From the NCBI RefSeq assembly GCF_009792295.1, contig NZ_CP039934.1, positions 2,810,501 through 2,874,500 of the forward strand: 64,000 nucleotides of DNA, read 5' to 3'. Within the stretch, counting starts at the first letter, position 1; the number at the start of each line of letters is the position of its first letter. The notes beneath the pieces were generated by a model. That model saw only the letters and a list, made by a program, of their open reading frames with translations. It had not been told where the DNA came from and searched no databases. A program made the position numbers and the translations under genes. The DNA is from Myroides fluvii (GTDB lineage: Bacteria > Bacteroidota > Bacteroidia > Flavobacteriales > Flavobacteriaceae). Positions 36,000-45,960 of the stretch are shown one piece after another.

Positions 36000-36560
36000 A
36001 TGAAATACTTATACAAGCCTTCTATTGAATTGGGATTACAAGACCAGGTAAATCACATGGCTATTCGATCCTTGGGTAAGCGATGCAAAGGGATAGAAGC
36101 GATCCAAACTCCTAAGGCATTTCCGCGTCCTAAAGGACATTGTCTAACAGATACGCTGTCTTTTGCGGGATTGTTAGTTGCCTTGACACTTGTTGGTGCT
36201 ATTATATGGAATTTTGACAACTTTGACTGGACAGCACGTCAACTTGCTTATTTCTTCTTGAATATGACGTTGAGTTTGATTCCTTTGGTTTGGACTTTTC
36301 ACTTGGTGTATCCTTATTTCGATCGTCGTCGTGTACAAAAAAGCAAATTGAAAACGGTAGGACGGGTGATTGCCACAGATCACGCGGGGAAAATTATACA
36401 AAATGATGCGCAACAGCGAGCGCTTATTGAAATAGCACATCAAAATAAACGCTACTTATTAGTAGCGAATCAAGTAGGATTGGCGGTTCATCCAAATGCC
36501 ACAGTAGAAATAACGTGGAATAGTTTTTCCCAACTGTGTTGGATTCACGATGCTAAATAG
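36000..36560 (+). CDS. Membrane protein of unknown function
   Basis: 186 aa. Two transmembrane helices (about 60-78, LSFAGLLVALTLVGAIIW, and 89-108, FLNMTLSLIPLVWTFHLVYP) separate a basic N-terminal region from a ~70-residue C-terminal domain (VGRVIATDHAGKIIQNDAQQRALIEIAHQNKRYLLVANQVGLAVHPNATVEITWN) that looks like a small beta domain of DUF3592 or OB-like type. I do not recognise a family. The gene stops 10 bp before the convergent methyltransferase gene ends, with no clear terminator between them. Confidence 0.6.
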   Translation: MKYLYKPSIELGLQDQVNHMAIRSLGKRCKGIEAIQTPKAFPRPKGHCLTDTLSFAGLLVALTLVGAIIWNFDNFDWTARQLAYFFLNMTLSLIPLVWTFHLVYPYFDRRRVQKSKLKTVGRVIATDHAGKIIQNDAQQRALIEIAHQNKRYLLVANQVGLAVHPNATVEITWNSFSQLCWIHDAK

Positions 36561-36570
36561 TATGGAATCT

Positions 36571-37749
36571 TTATACGGGTTCAGCAATCAAAAATACTTT
36601 TTGATTGGATAAGGTGGTTGTAAAGAAAATATAGACATCACCTCCATCTTTGATTTTCCATTTTTTGCGTAGTTCGTCCACTTTTATTGGGAAATTACGC
36701 ACGGTAACATTCGCTTTTTGTTGTTGTAAATATTCTTTGGCTGTAGCTTTATTATAAGGTAAATGATGCTTTATTTTAAAGCGTCTGCCCGAGAAGTCTA
36801 CCAATTCCTCACTGGTGTATAATTGACTGTGTTGGTGCAGTTTATTTACTTTAAAATACGCGCTAATCGCATTGAATTTTCCCGTTTTTAACAAAGCACT
36901 ATGGGGCTCGTACAAATAGGTTTGTGGTTCAGAAAAAGTAGCTTCAGATTCGTCCGACCAGGGTATTGAAGTAAGTTGTTGCTGTGTTTTGGTTAGGTTA
37001 ACAGCAATTAACTGGATGGATCCTACATAGTCTTTATCGATAACCCACAACAATTCTTTTACCTCATTTTGCAAGGCTACAATGTGAATTTCTCGCACAA
37101 ATTTAAGTTCGCTTAATCCTGCTTGGAGGTCTAAAAGCGGCGATGTTTTCATTAAAACCGTTGAGGTATGTGCTAAAAGTAAATCGAGGTGTTCTACAAT
37201 ATTAGGTGTACAATCACTCAAGAAAAAAACTTTTTCTTTCTGTTGATTTCTTCGAGCTGGATCCAGGTAGATATAATCAAATTGCTGCTTGCTATTGGCT
37301 AAGTATACTAAACTATCTCCTGCAATGCACGTAACATTATCCTGTTGTAATTGTCGGTTATTATGCTGTACAATAGCACTCAATTCAGGCTGTATCTCAC
37401 AATGGGTTACCGCTTTGATGCGTTGTGCAAAATAGTAGCAATCAATGCCAAATCCACCCGTTAAATCAATTAAAGTATCGCCCTCTACTAAAGAGGCTTT
37501 ATAAGCGGCACACTCCTCTGAAGACGTTTGTTCAATAGATAGCTTGGACGGAAAAACAATAGCATCTGTGTTATACCATTTCGACAACTTGTGTTTGGAC
37601 TTCTGCTTACTCTCGATTTGCGTCAATATATCCGCCAGGGGAATAGCAGGAAAAGGATTCTTTTTAAAGGCCAAATCAGCTATATTATCTTGACCATGTG
37701 CTTTGATGTAGGCTTGAACTTCAGGCTGTAATAAAAGTTGAATATCCAC
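36571..37749 (-). CDS. Class I SAM-dependent methyltransferase with THUMP-like domain
   Basis: 392 aa from a GTG start at 37749 that touches the stop of the preceding gene. The SAM-binding motif is DTLIDLTGGFGIDCYYFA (about 91-108), and the catalytic-type motif is YIYLDPARRNQQKEK. The C-terminal ~100 residues (ELVDFSGRRFKIKHHLPYNKATAKEYLQQQKANVTVRNFPIKVDELRKKWKIKDGGDVYIFFTT) form the THUMP-like domain of this Bacteroidota family. It probably modifies RNA. It ends the tsaD-rsmE-AI-2E operon, which also encodes RNA-modifying enzymes. Confidence 0.85.
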   Translation of the reverse strand: MDIQLLLQPEVQAYIKAHGQDNIADLAFKKNPFPAIPLADILTQIESKQKSKHKLSKWYNTDAIVFPSKLSIEQTSSEECAAYKASLVEGDTLIDLTGGFGIDCYYFAQRIKAVTHCEIQPELSAIVQHNNRQLQQDNVTCIAGDSLVYLANSKQQFDYIYLDPARRNQQKEKVFFLSDCTPNIVEHLDLLLAHTSTVLMKTSPLLDLQAGLSELKFVREIHIVALQNEVKELLWVIDKDYVGSIQLIAVNLTKTQQQLTSIPWSDESEATFSEPQTYLYEPHSALLKTGKFNAISAYFKVNKLHQHSQLYTSEELVDFSGRRFKIKHHLPYNKATAKEYLQQQKANVTVRNFPIKVDELRKKWKIKDGGDVYIFFTTTLSNQKVFLIAEPV

Positions 37750-38838
37750 TTATAATTTTTTGGTAAGTACTTGAATAAATCGAACATTGGGGAAAAATTC
37801 CTTGCCAATTACTTTTAAGCAGGTATAGAGAGGAACAGCGGCAATCATACCGAAAATTCCACTAAACATACCGCTCGCTAAGATAACAACAAAGATTTCC
37901 AACGGATGGGACTTTACGCTATTGGAGAAAATCAAAGGTTGGTTGACGACATTGTCAATCAATTGAACAATTAAAAATCCAATCATTACCGATATCGCTT
38001 TGGGTATAGTTACTTCGATAAAATCATCACCTATGTAGGTTAACATAGTGAAAACGACCGCTAAGATGTTGCCAATTAGAGGACCAATATAAGGGATGAT
38101 ATTGAGGATAGCGCATAAGAAAGCGATTGTTGCAGCTCCATTAACACCAAAAATAAGCAATACGGTTAAGGCTAAAACATAGATAACAAACATTTGTACA
38201 CAAAGCCCTAAAAAATAGCGAGAGAGGAGGTTGTTGATCTTGTTGATGGAATTTAATACTTTGTTCTCGTGTTTTTTAGAAAACAGCTTTTTAAACTGAT
38301 ATTCCAAAACAATTTGATCTTTCAGAAAGAAAAAGGCAATAAACAAAACAGAAAATAGTCCAATACCGATATCGCTCAACATACTGATCAGTGTATTGAG
38401 GAGATTGGGAACAAAATCGAGGTTAAACTGTGATTTTAGATGAGATTCTTCTACAACTTTGTCTAAACTAATCCCTTTAGCATCTAGATAAAGGTCGATT
38501 TTGTGAATTAAACCTGTGAAATCTTGTTGTAGCTGTGCTGTATTTAAAACCGATAGATTCTTCGCTTGTGTGGTAAATAACGGTACAAACATAAAAGAAA
38601 AACCAATGAAAATCGCAATGAATACACTCATTGTCAGGCTAATTGCTAACATCTTTTTTACCTTGCATTTTTGATGTAGAAAATCTACTACAGGTTTACC
38701 TATTAAGGCTAAGACGAAAGCTAAGGCAATATAGATAAACAATGTTCGGATTTGATATAACAACCCTACGCTCAACGCAATCCCACTTAAAATGAGAACG
38801 GCGCGTATAATACCTTTGGAAATTTCTTTGGCTTTCAA
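37750..38838 (-). CDS. AI-2E family transporter (PerM/TqsA-like)
   Basis: 362 aa with about eight hydrophobic helices: two near the N-terminus (13-47), one at 65-88, a ~70-residue soluble stretch, then a C-terminal block containing NIIPYIGPLIGNILAVVFTML and QPLIFSNSVKSHPLEIFVVILASGMFSGIFGMIAAVPLY, the family signature. Members export diverse small molecules or ions; AI-2 itself is only one case. The best start is a TTG at 38838, as no ATG or GTG is available nearby. It lies 11 bp after rsmE. Confidence 0.88.
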   Translation of the reverse strand: MKAKEISKGIIRAVLILSGIALSVGLLYQIRTLFIYIALAFVLALIGKPVVDFLHQKCKVKKMLAISLTMSVFIAIFIGFSFMFVPLFTTQAKNLSVLNTAQLQQDFTGLIHKIDLYLDAKGISLDKVVEESHLKSQFNLDFVPNLLNTLISMLSDIGIGLFSVLFIAFFFLKDQIVLEYQFKKLFSKKHENKVLNSINKINNLLSRYFLGLCVQMFVIYVLALTVLLIFGVNGAATIAFLCAILNIIPYIGPLIGNILAVVFTMLTYIGDDFIEVTIPKAISVMIGFLIVQLIDNVVNQPLIFSNSVKSHPLEIFVVILASGMFSGIFGMIAAVPLYTCLKVIGKEFFPNVRFIQVLTKKL

Positions 38839-38849
38839 TATGCAATCAT

Positions 38850-39557
38850 TTATTCGTTCGCGAATACAAAACTATGACAAGCAACAAGAGCAGCTGTTTC
38901 TGTTCTCAATCTTGTATGTCCTAAAGATACAGGTTTAAAACCTTTTTCTAAAGCTAATTTAATCTCTGTTAAAGAAAAATCACCCTCAGGCCCAACCAAT
39001 AAGAGATAATTTTCTTGAGGTTGTATGCTGTTTTTGAGTAGTTCTTTTTCTTTGTCATCCTCGCAATGGGCAATATACAACGCCCCTTGATGATTTTGTT
39101 TTAAAAAATCTTTTAAAGTGATGGGATCATTTAATTTTGGCAGATGATACTGAAGGGATTGCTTCATGGCCGATTGAATAATCTTTTCAAATCGCTCCAT
39201 TTTTACTACTTTGCGTTCCGAATGATCACAAATAATAGGGGTAATCTCGTGAATGCCTATTTCAGTTGCTTTCTCTAAAAACCATTCATAACGCTCGTTC
39301 ATCTTGGTTGGAGCAACTGCCAAATGCAGGCGAAAAGGCGTTTGGACCTGGTCTGTATATCCCGTGATATCCGTTAAACAACTGCGGTCAGAAGCCAAGG
39401 AAATTTTAGTTTCAAACAAGGTTCCATGACCATTGGTAACAAAAAGGGTATCTCCTTCTTTTTTGCGTAAAACGCGTATAATGTGTTTACTTTCATCTTT
39501 GTCAAAAGTGAAAGTAGCTTGTTCCTTATCAATGGAGGGGGAGTAAAATAATTGCAT
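38850..39557 (-). CDS. rsmE: 16S rRNA (uracil1498-N3)-methyltransferase
   Basis: 235 aa. N-terminal PUA-like domain (FTFDKDESKHIIRVLRKKEGD), then the SPOUT trefoil knot with YLLLVGPEGDFSLTEIKLALEKGFKPVSLGHTRLRTETAALVA, the RsmE hallmark. It methylates N3 of U1498 in 16S rRNA. It sits between tsaD (11 bp) and the AI-2E transporter (11 bp). Confidence 0.95.
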   Translation of the reverse strand: MQLFYSPSIDKEQATFTFDKDESKHIIRVLRKKEGDTLFVTNGHGTLFETKISLASDRSCLTDITGYTDQVQTPFRLHLAVAPTKMNERYEWFLEKATEIGIHEITPIICDHSERKVVKMERFEKIIQSAMKQSLQYHLPKLNDPITLKDFLKQNHQGALYIAHCEDDKEKELLKNSIQPQENYLLLVGPEGDFSLTEIKLALEKGFKPVSLGHTRLRTETAALVACHSFVFANE

Positions 39558-39568
39558 AACGTAAGACC

Positions 39569-40591
39569 TTAAAATTCAATTCTAGCTTTAGATACAACAG
39601 AAGAGTCAGCAAAAAGGGATTCTCTATAACGGTAGTAGCCCACTATGCCAATCATAGCTGCGTTGTCGGTTGTATATTCGAATTTGGGAATATAGGTTTT
39701 CCACTTGTATTTTTTTTCTGCTTCTTGTAAAGTGGCGCGTATGCCTGAGTTTGCCGATACTCCTCCGCCAATGGCAATCTGAGTAATTCCCGTTGTTTCG
39801 ACGGCTAGTTTCAACTTATCCATCAATATTTTGATGATGGTATGTTGAATCGAGGCACAGATGTCAGCCTTATTTTCTTCAATAAAGTTTGGGTTTTCCG
39901 CCACTTGTTTTTGTATGAAATATAAAAATTGCGTCTTTAAACCACTAAAACTAAAGTTTAATCCCTCCACTTTAGGTTTGGTAAAAGGATAGGCTTTTGG
40001 ATTACCTTCCTTGGCATATTTGTCAATCAAAGGACCACCAGGATAAGGAAAACCCAAAATTTTTGCGGATTTATCAAAAGCTTCTCCTACCGCATCATCG
40101 GTCGTTTCTCCCAATACCTTTAAGTCAAAAAAACTATTCACTTGCACAATCTGCGTATGTCCACCTGAAATTGTCAAGGCTAAAAAGGGAAATGTCGGTT
40201 GATCATAGCCACTTTCTGCGATAAAATGGCAAAGGATATGAGCGTGCATGTGATTCACGGCAATCAGAGGAATATCCAATGCTAAGGCTAAGGATTTGGC
40301 AAATGATCCCCCTACCAAAAGCGATCCCATTAAACCGGGACCTTGGGTAAAGGCAATGCCATGGAGGTCTTCTTTGGTAATCCCCGCTTTTTTTAATGCA
40401 ATATCGACCACAGGTACAATGTTCTGTTGGTGTGCTCGAGAGGCTAGCTCCGGAACAACACCACCGTATTCTTCGTGTATCTCTTGACGAGCTACTACGT
40501 TAGACCATACTTTATTATCCGCTAAAACAGCAGCAGCAGTATCGTCACAAGAACTTTCGATCGCTAATATATACGTGGGTTTTATGGACAT
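39569..40591 (-). CDS. tsaD: tRNA N6-adenosine threonylcarbamoyltransferase
   Basis: 340 aa. The metal-binding motif HMHAH is at residues 114-118, the N-terminal ASKHA motif ILAIESSCDDTAAAV at 8-22, and the motif GGGVSANSG is near the C-terminus. With TsaB, TsaC and TsaE it makes t6A37 in ANN-decoding tRNAs. It is first in a four-gene operon and divergent from the tamB-like gene. Confidence 0.97.
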   Translation of the reverse strand: MSIKPTYILAIESSCDDTAAAVLADNKVWSNVVARQEIHEEYGGVVPELASRAHQQNIVPVVDIALKKAGITKEDLHGIAFTQGPGLMGSLLVGGSFAKSLALALDIPLIAVNHMHAHILCHFIAESGYDQPTFPFLALTISGGHTQIVQVNSFFDLKVLGETTDDAVGEAFDKSAKILGFPYPGGPLIDKYAKEGNPKAYPFTKPKVEGLNFSFSGLKTQFLYFIQKQVAENPNFIEENKADICASIQHTIIKILMDKLKLAVETTGITQIAIGGGVSANSGIRATLQEAEKKYKWKTYIPKFEYTTDNAAMIGIVGYYRYRESLFADSSVVSKARIEF

Positions 40592-40762
40592 GTTTAATTT
40601 AATTTAAAGCTAATTTATATCTTCGTTTTCTTGTCAATCACTCCTAAAAATTAATTAAATTTGTTGCTTATACTCAGGTAGTAAAGAAAAGAAGATTTTA
40701 AAGGCAAATTTAAAACATTAATAGTTATCAAAAAATTTAAAAAAATAGTTTTTCGCCTGCTT

Positions 40763-43700
40763 TTGGCTGTATTCTGCTTGCTAATATTGGCAATAGGGTC
40801 TATGATGTTACCTTTTGTTCAAAGCTATTTGGCACGCTATGCAACGGAAAAAGTAAATGAGAAATTTGGAACGGATTTCTATATTGATCGTTTGTCTATT
40901 GATTTTTTAGGAGTCATTCACCTTAGAGGAGTAGAGGCAAGAGATGATCATCATAATATTTTAATTGGAATTGATCATTTTCAAACGCGTTTGGCTGATT
41001 TAAATGCATTGCGAGAAGGAAAAGTATATTTGGGAACAAGCCGAATCAAGGGTTTGTACATGAATATTCACAAGTATGAAGGGGCTGAACTAACAAATTT
41101 AGATCAACTTATTGCCGTTTTTGACGATGGCCAACCAGGAGAAGGAAAGTTTCGATTGAAAGCCTCTCGTATCTTTATTAAAAATTCTCAATTAATTATC
41201 TCAGATGATAATACCAAGGTAAAAGTTGCCGTTGATTTTAGAAACCTACAAGGGCAAGTGGACAATTTCTTTATCAAAGGTCCAGAAATTTACGGTTTAG
41301 TGAAAAATGTGAGTTTCCAAGATCACTGGGGAATGAATGTACAAAATTTGACCGCGGATTTTTCTCATACTCAAACGAGTATCGGATTGAAAGATTTGAA
41401 GTTAGTAACGGATCAATCGGATATTGAAGGACAGCTGAACTTGAGTTATGAGCCTGGCGATATGAAGTATTTTGTCGATAAGGTAAAATGGGATTTTCAA
41501 ATCAATAAAGCCAAATTAAATTCATCTGATATCAATGTATTTGCCCATGAATTTGCTTCCAATAAAGAAGTGTATTTCAAAGGGTACATGAAAGGGGTGA
41601 TGAATGATTTTGTGCTAGAAGGTGCAAATTTGGTAGATGAAAATAATTCGCAAATTATTGGTCACTTTGCTTTCCGAAATGTCTTTGATGATCACCAACC
41701 GTTTTGGATGCGTGCAGATTTATCTCGTTTGCAAACGACACGTTATAATTTAGTGGCTTTAATGCCCGATTTACTAGGCAAAACCTTGCCTACAGCATTG
41801 GAGGGCTTGGGCTTGGTTAATATTGTTGGAAACATTGAGTTGACCAAGCGCACCTTAGATACGGATATAGAACTCGTAACTTCCATCGGAAAGGGAAATG
41901 CCAAAATAGCCATTCAACAGTTGAATGATCCAAATCATGCTACATATAAGGGAAATATAAAGTTAGATCACTTTGATTTAGGTCATTTTATCGACAATAA
42001 ACAATTTGGATTGACCTCTTTTGATTTGTATGTAGATGGACATGGATTCAATCAAAAATCACTAAATACCTCAGTAAAAGGGGATATTTTCTCTTTTGTT
42101 TTCGGCAAGTATAAATACACCCAATTGGCAGTAGATGGGTTAATGAAAATGCCGTATTATCGCGGTCTATTACACAGTGCCGATCCCAATGCGAAACTCG
42201 ACTTCAACGGAACAATTGACTTAAGTACTAAAGAAAAGAACTACGATTTCGTGGCCCAGATTGACTATGCCGATTTATACGCTTTAGGGTTTGTCAATGA
42301 TACCTTATCTAAGTTTACAGGGGATTTCGAGTTCAAAGCGAAAGGAAATAACATAGAAGATTTAGAAGGAGTCTTTACAGTGAATAATGCCATTTACGAC
42401 AACAGTAAAGACCATTATGTATTTGAAGAATTTTCGATTGAATCTACTTTTACAGAAGATAATGAGCGCTTGTTGAAACTAAATTCTAAAGAAGCCATTC
42501 AAGGGTACATCAAAGGAAAATTCTTATTTGGTGAATCTAAAATGCTGTTTACGAATGCTTTGGGTAGTTTGTATACGAACTACTCTCCTTATAAAACGAA
42601 AAAAGGACAATATGTTGATTTTGATATTACCGTACACAATCGCTTGATTGAGGTTTTCTTGCCCCAATTAACCTTAAATGAACGTACACACGTAGATGGA
42701 GAAATTGACAGTGATGAGAATTTGTTTAAACTCAATTTCGATTCGCCAAGTATTGCCGTGAATGGAGTGGAATTATTCAATATTTTGTTGAATGTCAATA
42801 ATTCCAATCCCATTTACAATACCTATGTATCGATTGATAGTGTACACACGAATTTCTACGATATTTCTGATTTTAACTTGCTGAACTTAACCCACAATGA
42901 TACGTTGTTTGTGCGTTCAGAATTTAAAGGGGGTAAAAACTTAAAAGATAAGTACGAATTGAACTTGTATCACACCATTAACGAAGAAAAACTCTCCGTA
43001 GTGGGATTCAAGAAATCAGACGTGTTCTTCAAAGATTTTCAGTGGAGTATCAATGAGAATAACGACAAAGCCAATAAATTGGTGTTCAATAAAAAACTGA
43101 TGGATTTTACCATTGATTCCTTAGCCATTTCACACAACAAGCAAATGGTTAATTTAAGTGGGGTCATGCGCGATTCTACGTATAAGAAATTGAATTTGTC
43201 TTTCGGAAATGTAGATTTGAATAAAATTACACCCGATATTGAGAATCTATCTTTTGGCGGTAAAATTGACGGAGAGGTAAATTTCTCTCAAATGAAAGAT
43301 GTATATCATCCACAGGCGAATATTAGTATTGATTCCCTATTGATTAATAACGTCTACTTGGGCGATATGTTCTTCAAAGTGGATGGAGATAAGAAATTAG
43401 AGAAATTTACCGTTCACTCTAGTTTGATGGACGACGACGAACGAGAGCGATTTTACTTGAATGGGGATATCGATGTAATCAATAAACAAACGCATTTCAA
43501 CATGGAATCCGGATTGACTGATTTTCCATTGCGTACCATTGCACCCTTTTTGAGTAGTGTAGCCAGTGATATGACCGGAACGGCTTTTGGTAAAATTTCA
43601 TTCTTAGGGACAGCCAAAAATCCAGATGTCAACGGACGCTTGTATTTAAATGATACTAAATTCAAGTCGAAGTTCACTGGGGTGAGCTATGCTTTTGATC

Positions 43701-45214
43701 AAGAAACACCTTTGGACATAACAACCAAACAGTTTATCCTTCGCAAGGCTGGATTGACCGATACCAAATACAAAACAAGGGGGTTAGTGGATGGAAACGT
43801 CTCCCATAAGATATTCAAAGATTGGGTGATGAATCTATCGCTTTCCTCAACGAATTTATTGGCTTTGGATACGCAATACGCAGAAGGCAGTTTGTACTAT
43901 GGAACGGCTTACATCAACGGAAAAGCAGATATCGTAGGACCGATAGAAATGTTGAGTATTAATATTAATGCAACTTCCAACAAGGGAACCTCTATTAAAA
44001 TTCCACTGAAAGAAGCACAAAGTACAGGAGAGAATAACTTTATTCACTTCTTATCTCCTCAAGAAAAGAAATTGCGCCTGACAGGAAACGATTACGATCC
44101 TTATAAATACCGCAATAGTGGAATTGAGTTGGATTTTGAGTTTTACGTAACGCCAGAGGCGGAAATTGAAATTATCCTCGATCGAGAATCTGGACACGCC
44201 ATGCGCGGAAAAGGAGCTGGATTTATTACCATGGAGATCAATACCCTTGGTAAGTTCAATATGTGGGGGGATTTCCAAGCGTATGAAGGGGAATACAACT
44301 TCAAATATGGGGGGTTAATCGACAAGAAATTTGTCGTGAAAAAATACGGAACCATTCGCTGGGATGGTAACCCGATGAATGCCATCTTGGATTTACAGGC
44401 CATTTATCACACCGAGGCGAATCCAAGTGTGATTATTGACAACTCCATCATTAACAGAAAAGTACCTACCGATGTGGCCATCGTATTGAATGGAAGTTTG
44501 AGCAATCCAGAGGTGGATTTCGATATTAATTTCCCAACGGTGAGTTCGGTTGTGAAGTCTGAATTGGACTATAAATTGAGTGATCGCGATACCCGTGAAA
44601 GACAGGCAATGGCTTTATTGGCTACGGGATCCTTCTTCTCGTCGGATAACTCTTCTTCTGCTTTAGCGGGAAGTTTATTTGAACGCGCGAGTAGTATTTT
44701 CGATGATTTATTCTCAGATGTAGATGATAAGTTTAAAGTCGGATTGAATTACGCTCAAGGAGAGCGAAATCCATATACACAAACGGAAGGGCGTTTAGGG
44801 GTTACTTTTACCACCAAGGTAAATGATCGCATTTCAGTAAACGGAAAATTAGGCGTACCTGTAGGAGGAGTGGAGCAATCGGTGATTGTAGGAGATGTAG
44901 AAGTGCTACTGCGCATCAACGAAGAAGGTACACTAAATGCGCGCTTCTTTAACCGAGAAAATGACATCAACTATATTGGAGAGGGCATTGGCTATACCCA
45001 AGGGGTAGGACTGTCCTATGAGGTGGATTTTGATACGATGAAGGAATTGATTGCCAAATTTTTAAATCAATCAGAAAAGAAAAAGAAGAAAAAAGAAGAA
45101 AAAGAATCAACCAATAACCGAGCGGAAGACCTACCAGATTCCGATTATAGTCAGGAGTTTATTCGCTTTTACGAAACAAGGAGAAAAAGTGGAAGTACGC
45201 CTTCGGGGCAGTAA
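40763..45214 (+). CDS. TamB-like translocation/assembly module protein
   Basis: At least 1483 aa. A single N-terminal anchor is followed by ~1000 residues of repetitive beta-strand (AsmA/TamB-type groove) and the DUF490 C-terminal domain (about 1130-1400; GFITMEINTLGKFNMWGDFQAYEGEYNFKYGGLIDKKFVVKKYGTIRW). The tail is Lys-rich. TamB-like proteins bridge the inner and outer membranes for lipid transfer or outer-membrane protein assembly. The start is a problem: the frame is open back to 40685 and encodes a well-formed anchor (IKKFKKIVFRLLLAVFCLLILAIG), but no ATG or GTG is present; TTG at 40763 would remove the basic residues. Divergent from tsaD. Confidence 0.88.
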   Translation: MAVFCLLILAIGSMMLPFVQSYLARYATEKVNEKFGTDFYIDRLSIDFLGVIHLRGVEARDDHHNILIGIDHFQTRLADLNALREGKVYLGTSRIKGLYMNIHKYEGAELTNLDQLIAVFDDGQPGEGKFRLKASRIFIKNSQLIISDDNTKVKVAVDFRNLQGQVDNFFIKGPEIYGLVKNVSFQDHWGMNVQNLTADFSHTQTSIGLKDLKLVTDQSDIEGQLNLSYEPGDMKYFVDKVKWDFQINKAKLNSSDINVFAHEFASNKEVYFKGYMKGVMNDFVLEGANLVDENNSQIIGHFAFRNVFDDHQPFWMRADLSRLQTTRYNLVALMPDLLGKTLPTALEGLGLVNIVGNIELTKRTLDTDIELVTSIGKGNAKIAIQQLNDPNHATYKGNIKLDHFDLGHFIDNKQFGLTSFDLYVDGHGFNQKSLNTSVKGDIFSFVFGKYKYTQLAVDGLMKMPYYRGLLHSADPNAKLDFNGTIDLSTKEKNYDFVAQIDYADLYALGFVNDTLSKFTGDFEFKAKGNNIEDLEGVFTVNNAIYDNSKDHYVFEEFSIESTFTEDNERLLKLNSKEAIQGYIKGKFLFGESKMLFTNALGSLYTNYSPYKTKKGQYVDFDITVHNRLIEVFLPQLTLNERTHVDGEIDSDENLFKLNFDSPSIAVNGVELFNILLNVNNSNPIYNTYVSIDSVHTNFYDISDFNLLNLTHNDTLFVRSEFKGGKNLKDKYELNLYHTINEEKLSVVGFKKSDVFFKDFQWSINENNDKANKLVFNKKLMDFTIDSLAISHNKQMVNLSGVMRDSTYKKLNLSFGNVDLNKITPDIENLSFGGKIDGEVNFSQMKDVYHPQANISIDSLLINNVYLGDMFFKVDGDKKLEKFTVHSSLMDDDERERFYLNGDIDVINKQTHFNMESGLTDFPLRTIAPFLSSVASDMTGTAFGKISFLGTAKNPDVNGRLYLNDTKFKSKFTGVSYAFDQETPLDITTKQFILRKAGLTDTKYKTRGLVDGNVSHKIFKDWVMNLSLSSTNLLALDTQYAEGSLYYGTAYINGKADIVGPIEMLSININATSNKGTSIKIPLKEAQSTGENNFIHFLSPQEKKLRLTGNDYDPYKYRNSGIELDFEFYVTPEAEIEIILDRESGHAMRGKGAGFITMEINTLGKFNMWGDFQAYEGEYNFKYGGLIDKKFVVKKYGTIRWDGNPMNAILDLQAIYHTEANPSVIIDNSIINRKVPTDVAIVLNGSLSNPEVDFDINFPTVSSVVKSELDYKLSDRDTRERQAMALLATGSFFSSDNSSSALAGSLFERASSIFDDLFSDVDDKFKVGLNYAQGERNPYTQTEGRLGVTFTTKVNDRISVNGKLGVPVGGVEQSVIVGDVEVLLRINEEGTLNARFFNRENDINYIGEGIGYTQGVGLSYEVDFDTMKELIAKFLNQSEKKKKKKEEKESTNNRAEDLPDSDYSQEFIRFYETRRKSGSTPSGQ

Positions 45215-45244
45215 ATAAAGTCAACTTTAAAATAATAGGATAGG

Positions 45245-45274
45245 CAAGGCAATATAGAAATCTATATTGCCTTG
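45245..45274 (+). terminator. Terminator of the tamB-like gene
   Basis: Perfect 13-bp arms CAAGGCAATATAG/CTATATTGCCTTG with a 4-nt loop and a T-rich tail. Confidence 0.8.
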
Positions 45275-45415
45275 TTTGTTTTTTACCCTTTTTTGACTAA
45301 AATGTTTCAACCTAATAAAGAATTAAAAATGTTAATTTTTTTAAGGAATAGTATTATCTTTCAAGGAGAGGAAGATGGCTGATTTTCCTTCAATAAAAGT
45401 AATTGATAGACGTAA

Positions 45416-45958
45416 ATGTATAGAGATTTGAGAAGTAACTGGGTGTTGATTTTAGTGCTTGTATCCGTATTGGTAATGGGGTGTGGTAAAGTGAAAAAAC
45501 AAGTGGGATTGGTTCAGAAGGTTGAATATCAGTTGTTAGATACAATGGATAAAGTGAAACAAATTGAAGAATATAAACAAGAGGTAGCATCTTTCAAAGA
45601 GAAATTGACAATGCGTCAACGCGATAGTTTTGAATCTGCAGAAGGGGGCGAGATCAGGTGCTTTTATATAGAAAAAGATACAGTAAAAATGGAAATGGAT
45701 TATTATGGAGAAACTGGGAGAAAGCATCTTATACTCTACCAAAAAAATGGTTTACCCGTGTTGATAGAAGAGAAGACTTTTGTCTATGAGGAACCTTTAG
45801 GAATAAACCAAACCACGACCATTAGCGACAGTTTAGTTCAGCAGTTTTATTTTGATAAACAGAACTTGATCTACTGGTTGAAAGAGGGGCAGCACGTACC
45901 TTCCTCGAATTATAAAGAGAAGGAAGAAGAGTTAGTAGTTTTTTTTAAGCGCAATTGA
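45416..45958 (+). CDS. Lipoprotein of unknown function
   Basis: 180 aa. Signal peptide with lipobox LVMG-Cys (Cys23) in RSNWVLILVLVSVLVMGC. The mature region has a helical stretch (VKQIEEYKQEVASFKEKLTMRQRDSFESAEGG) and beta-rich parts (IRCFYIEKDTVKMEMDYYGETGRKHLILYQKNGLP) reminiscent of small beta-barrel readouts for unknown ligands. No family recognised. It is the first of a run of similar secreted or lipoprotein genes to about 48.5 kb; the next begins 2 bp later. Confidence 0.7.
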   Translation: MYRDLRSNWVLILVLVSVLVMGCGKVKKQVGLVQKVEYQLLDTMDKVKQIEEYKQEVASFKEKLTMRQRDSFESAEGGEIRCFYIEKDTVKMEMDYYGETGRKHLILYQKNGLPVLIEEKTFVYEEPLGINQTTTISDSLVQQFYFDKQNLIYWLKEGQHVPSSNYKEKEEELVVFFKRN

Positions 45959-45960
45959 CA

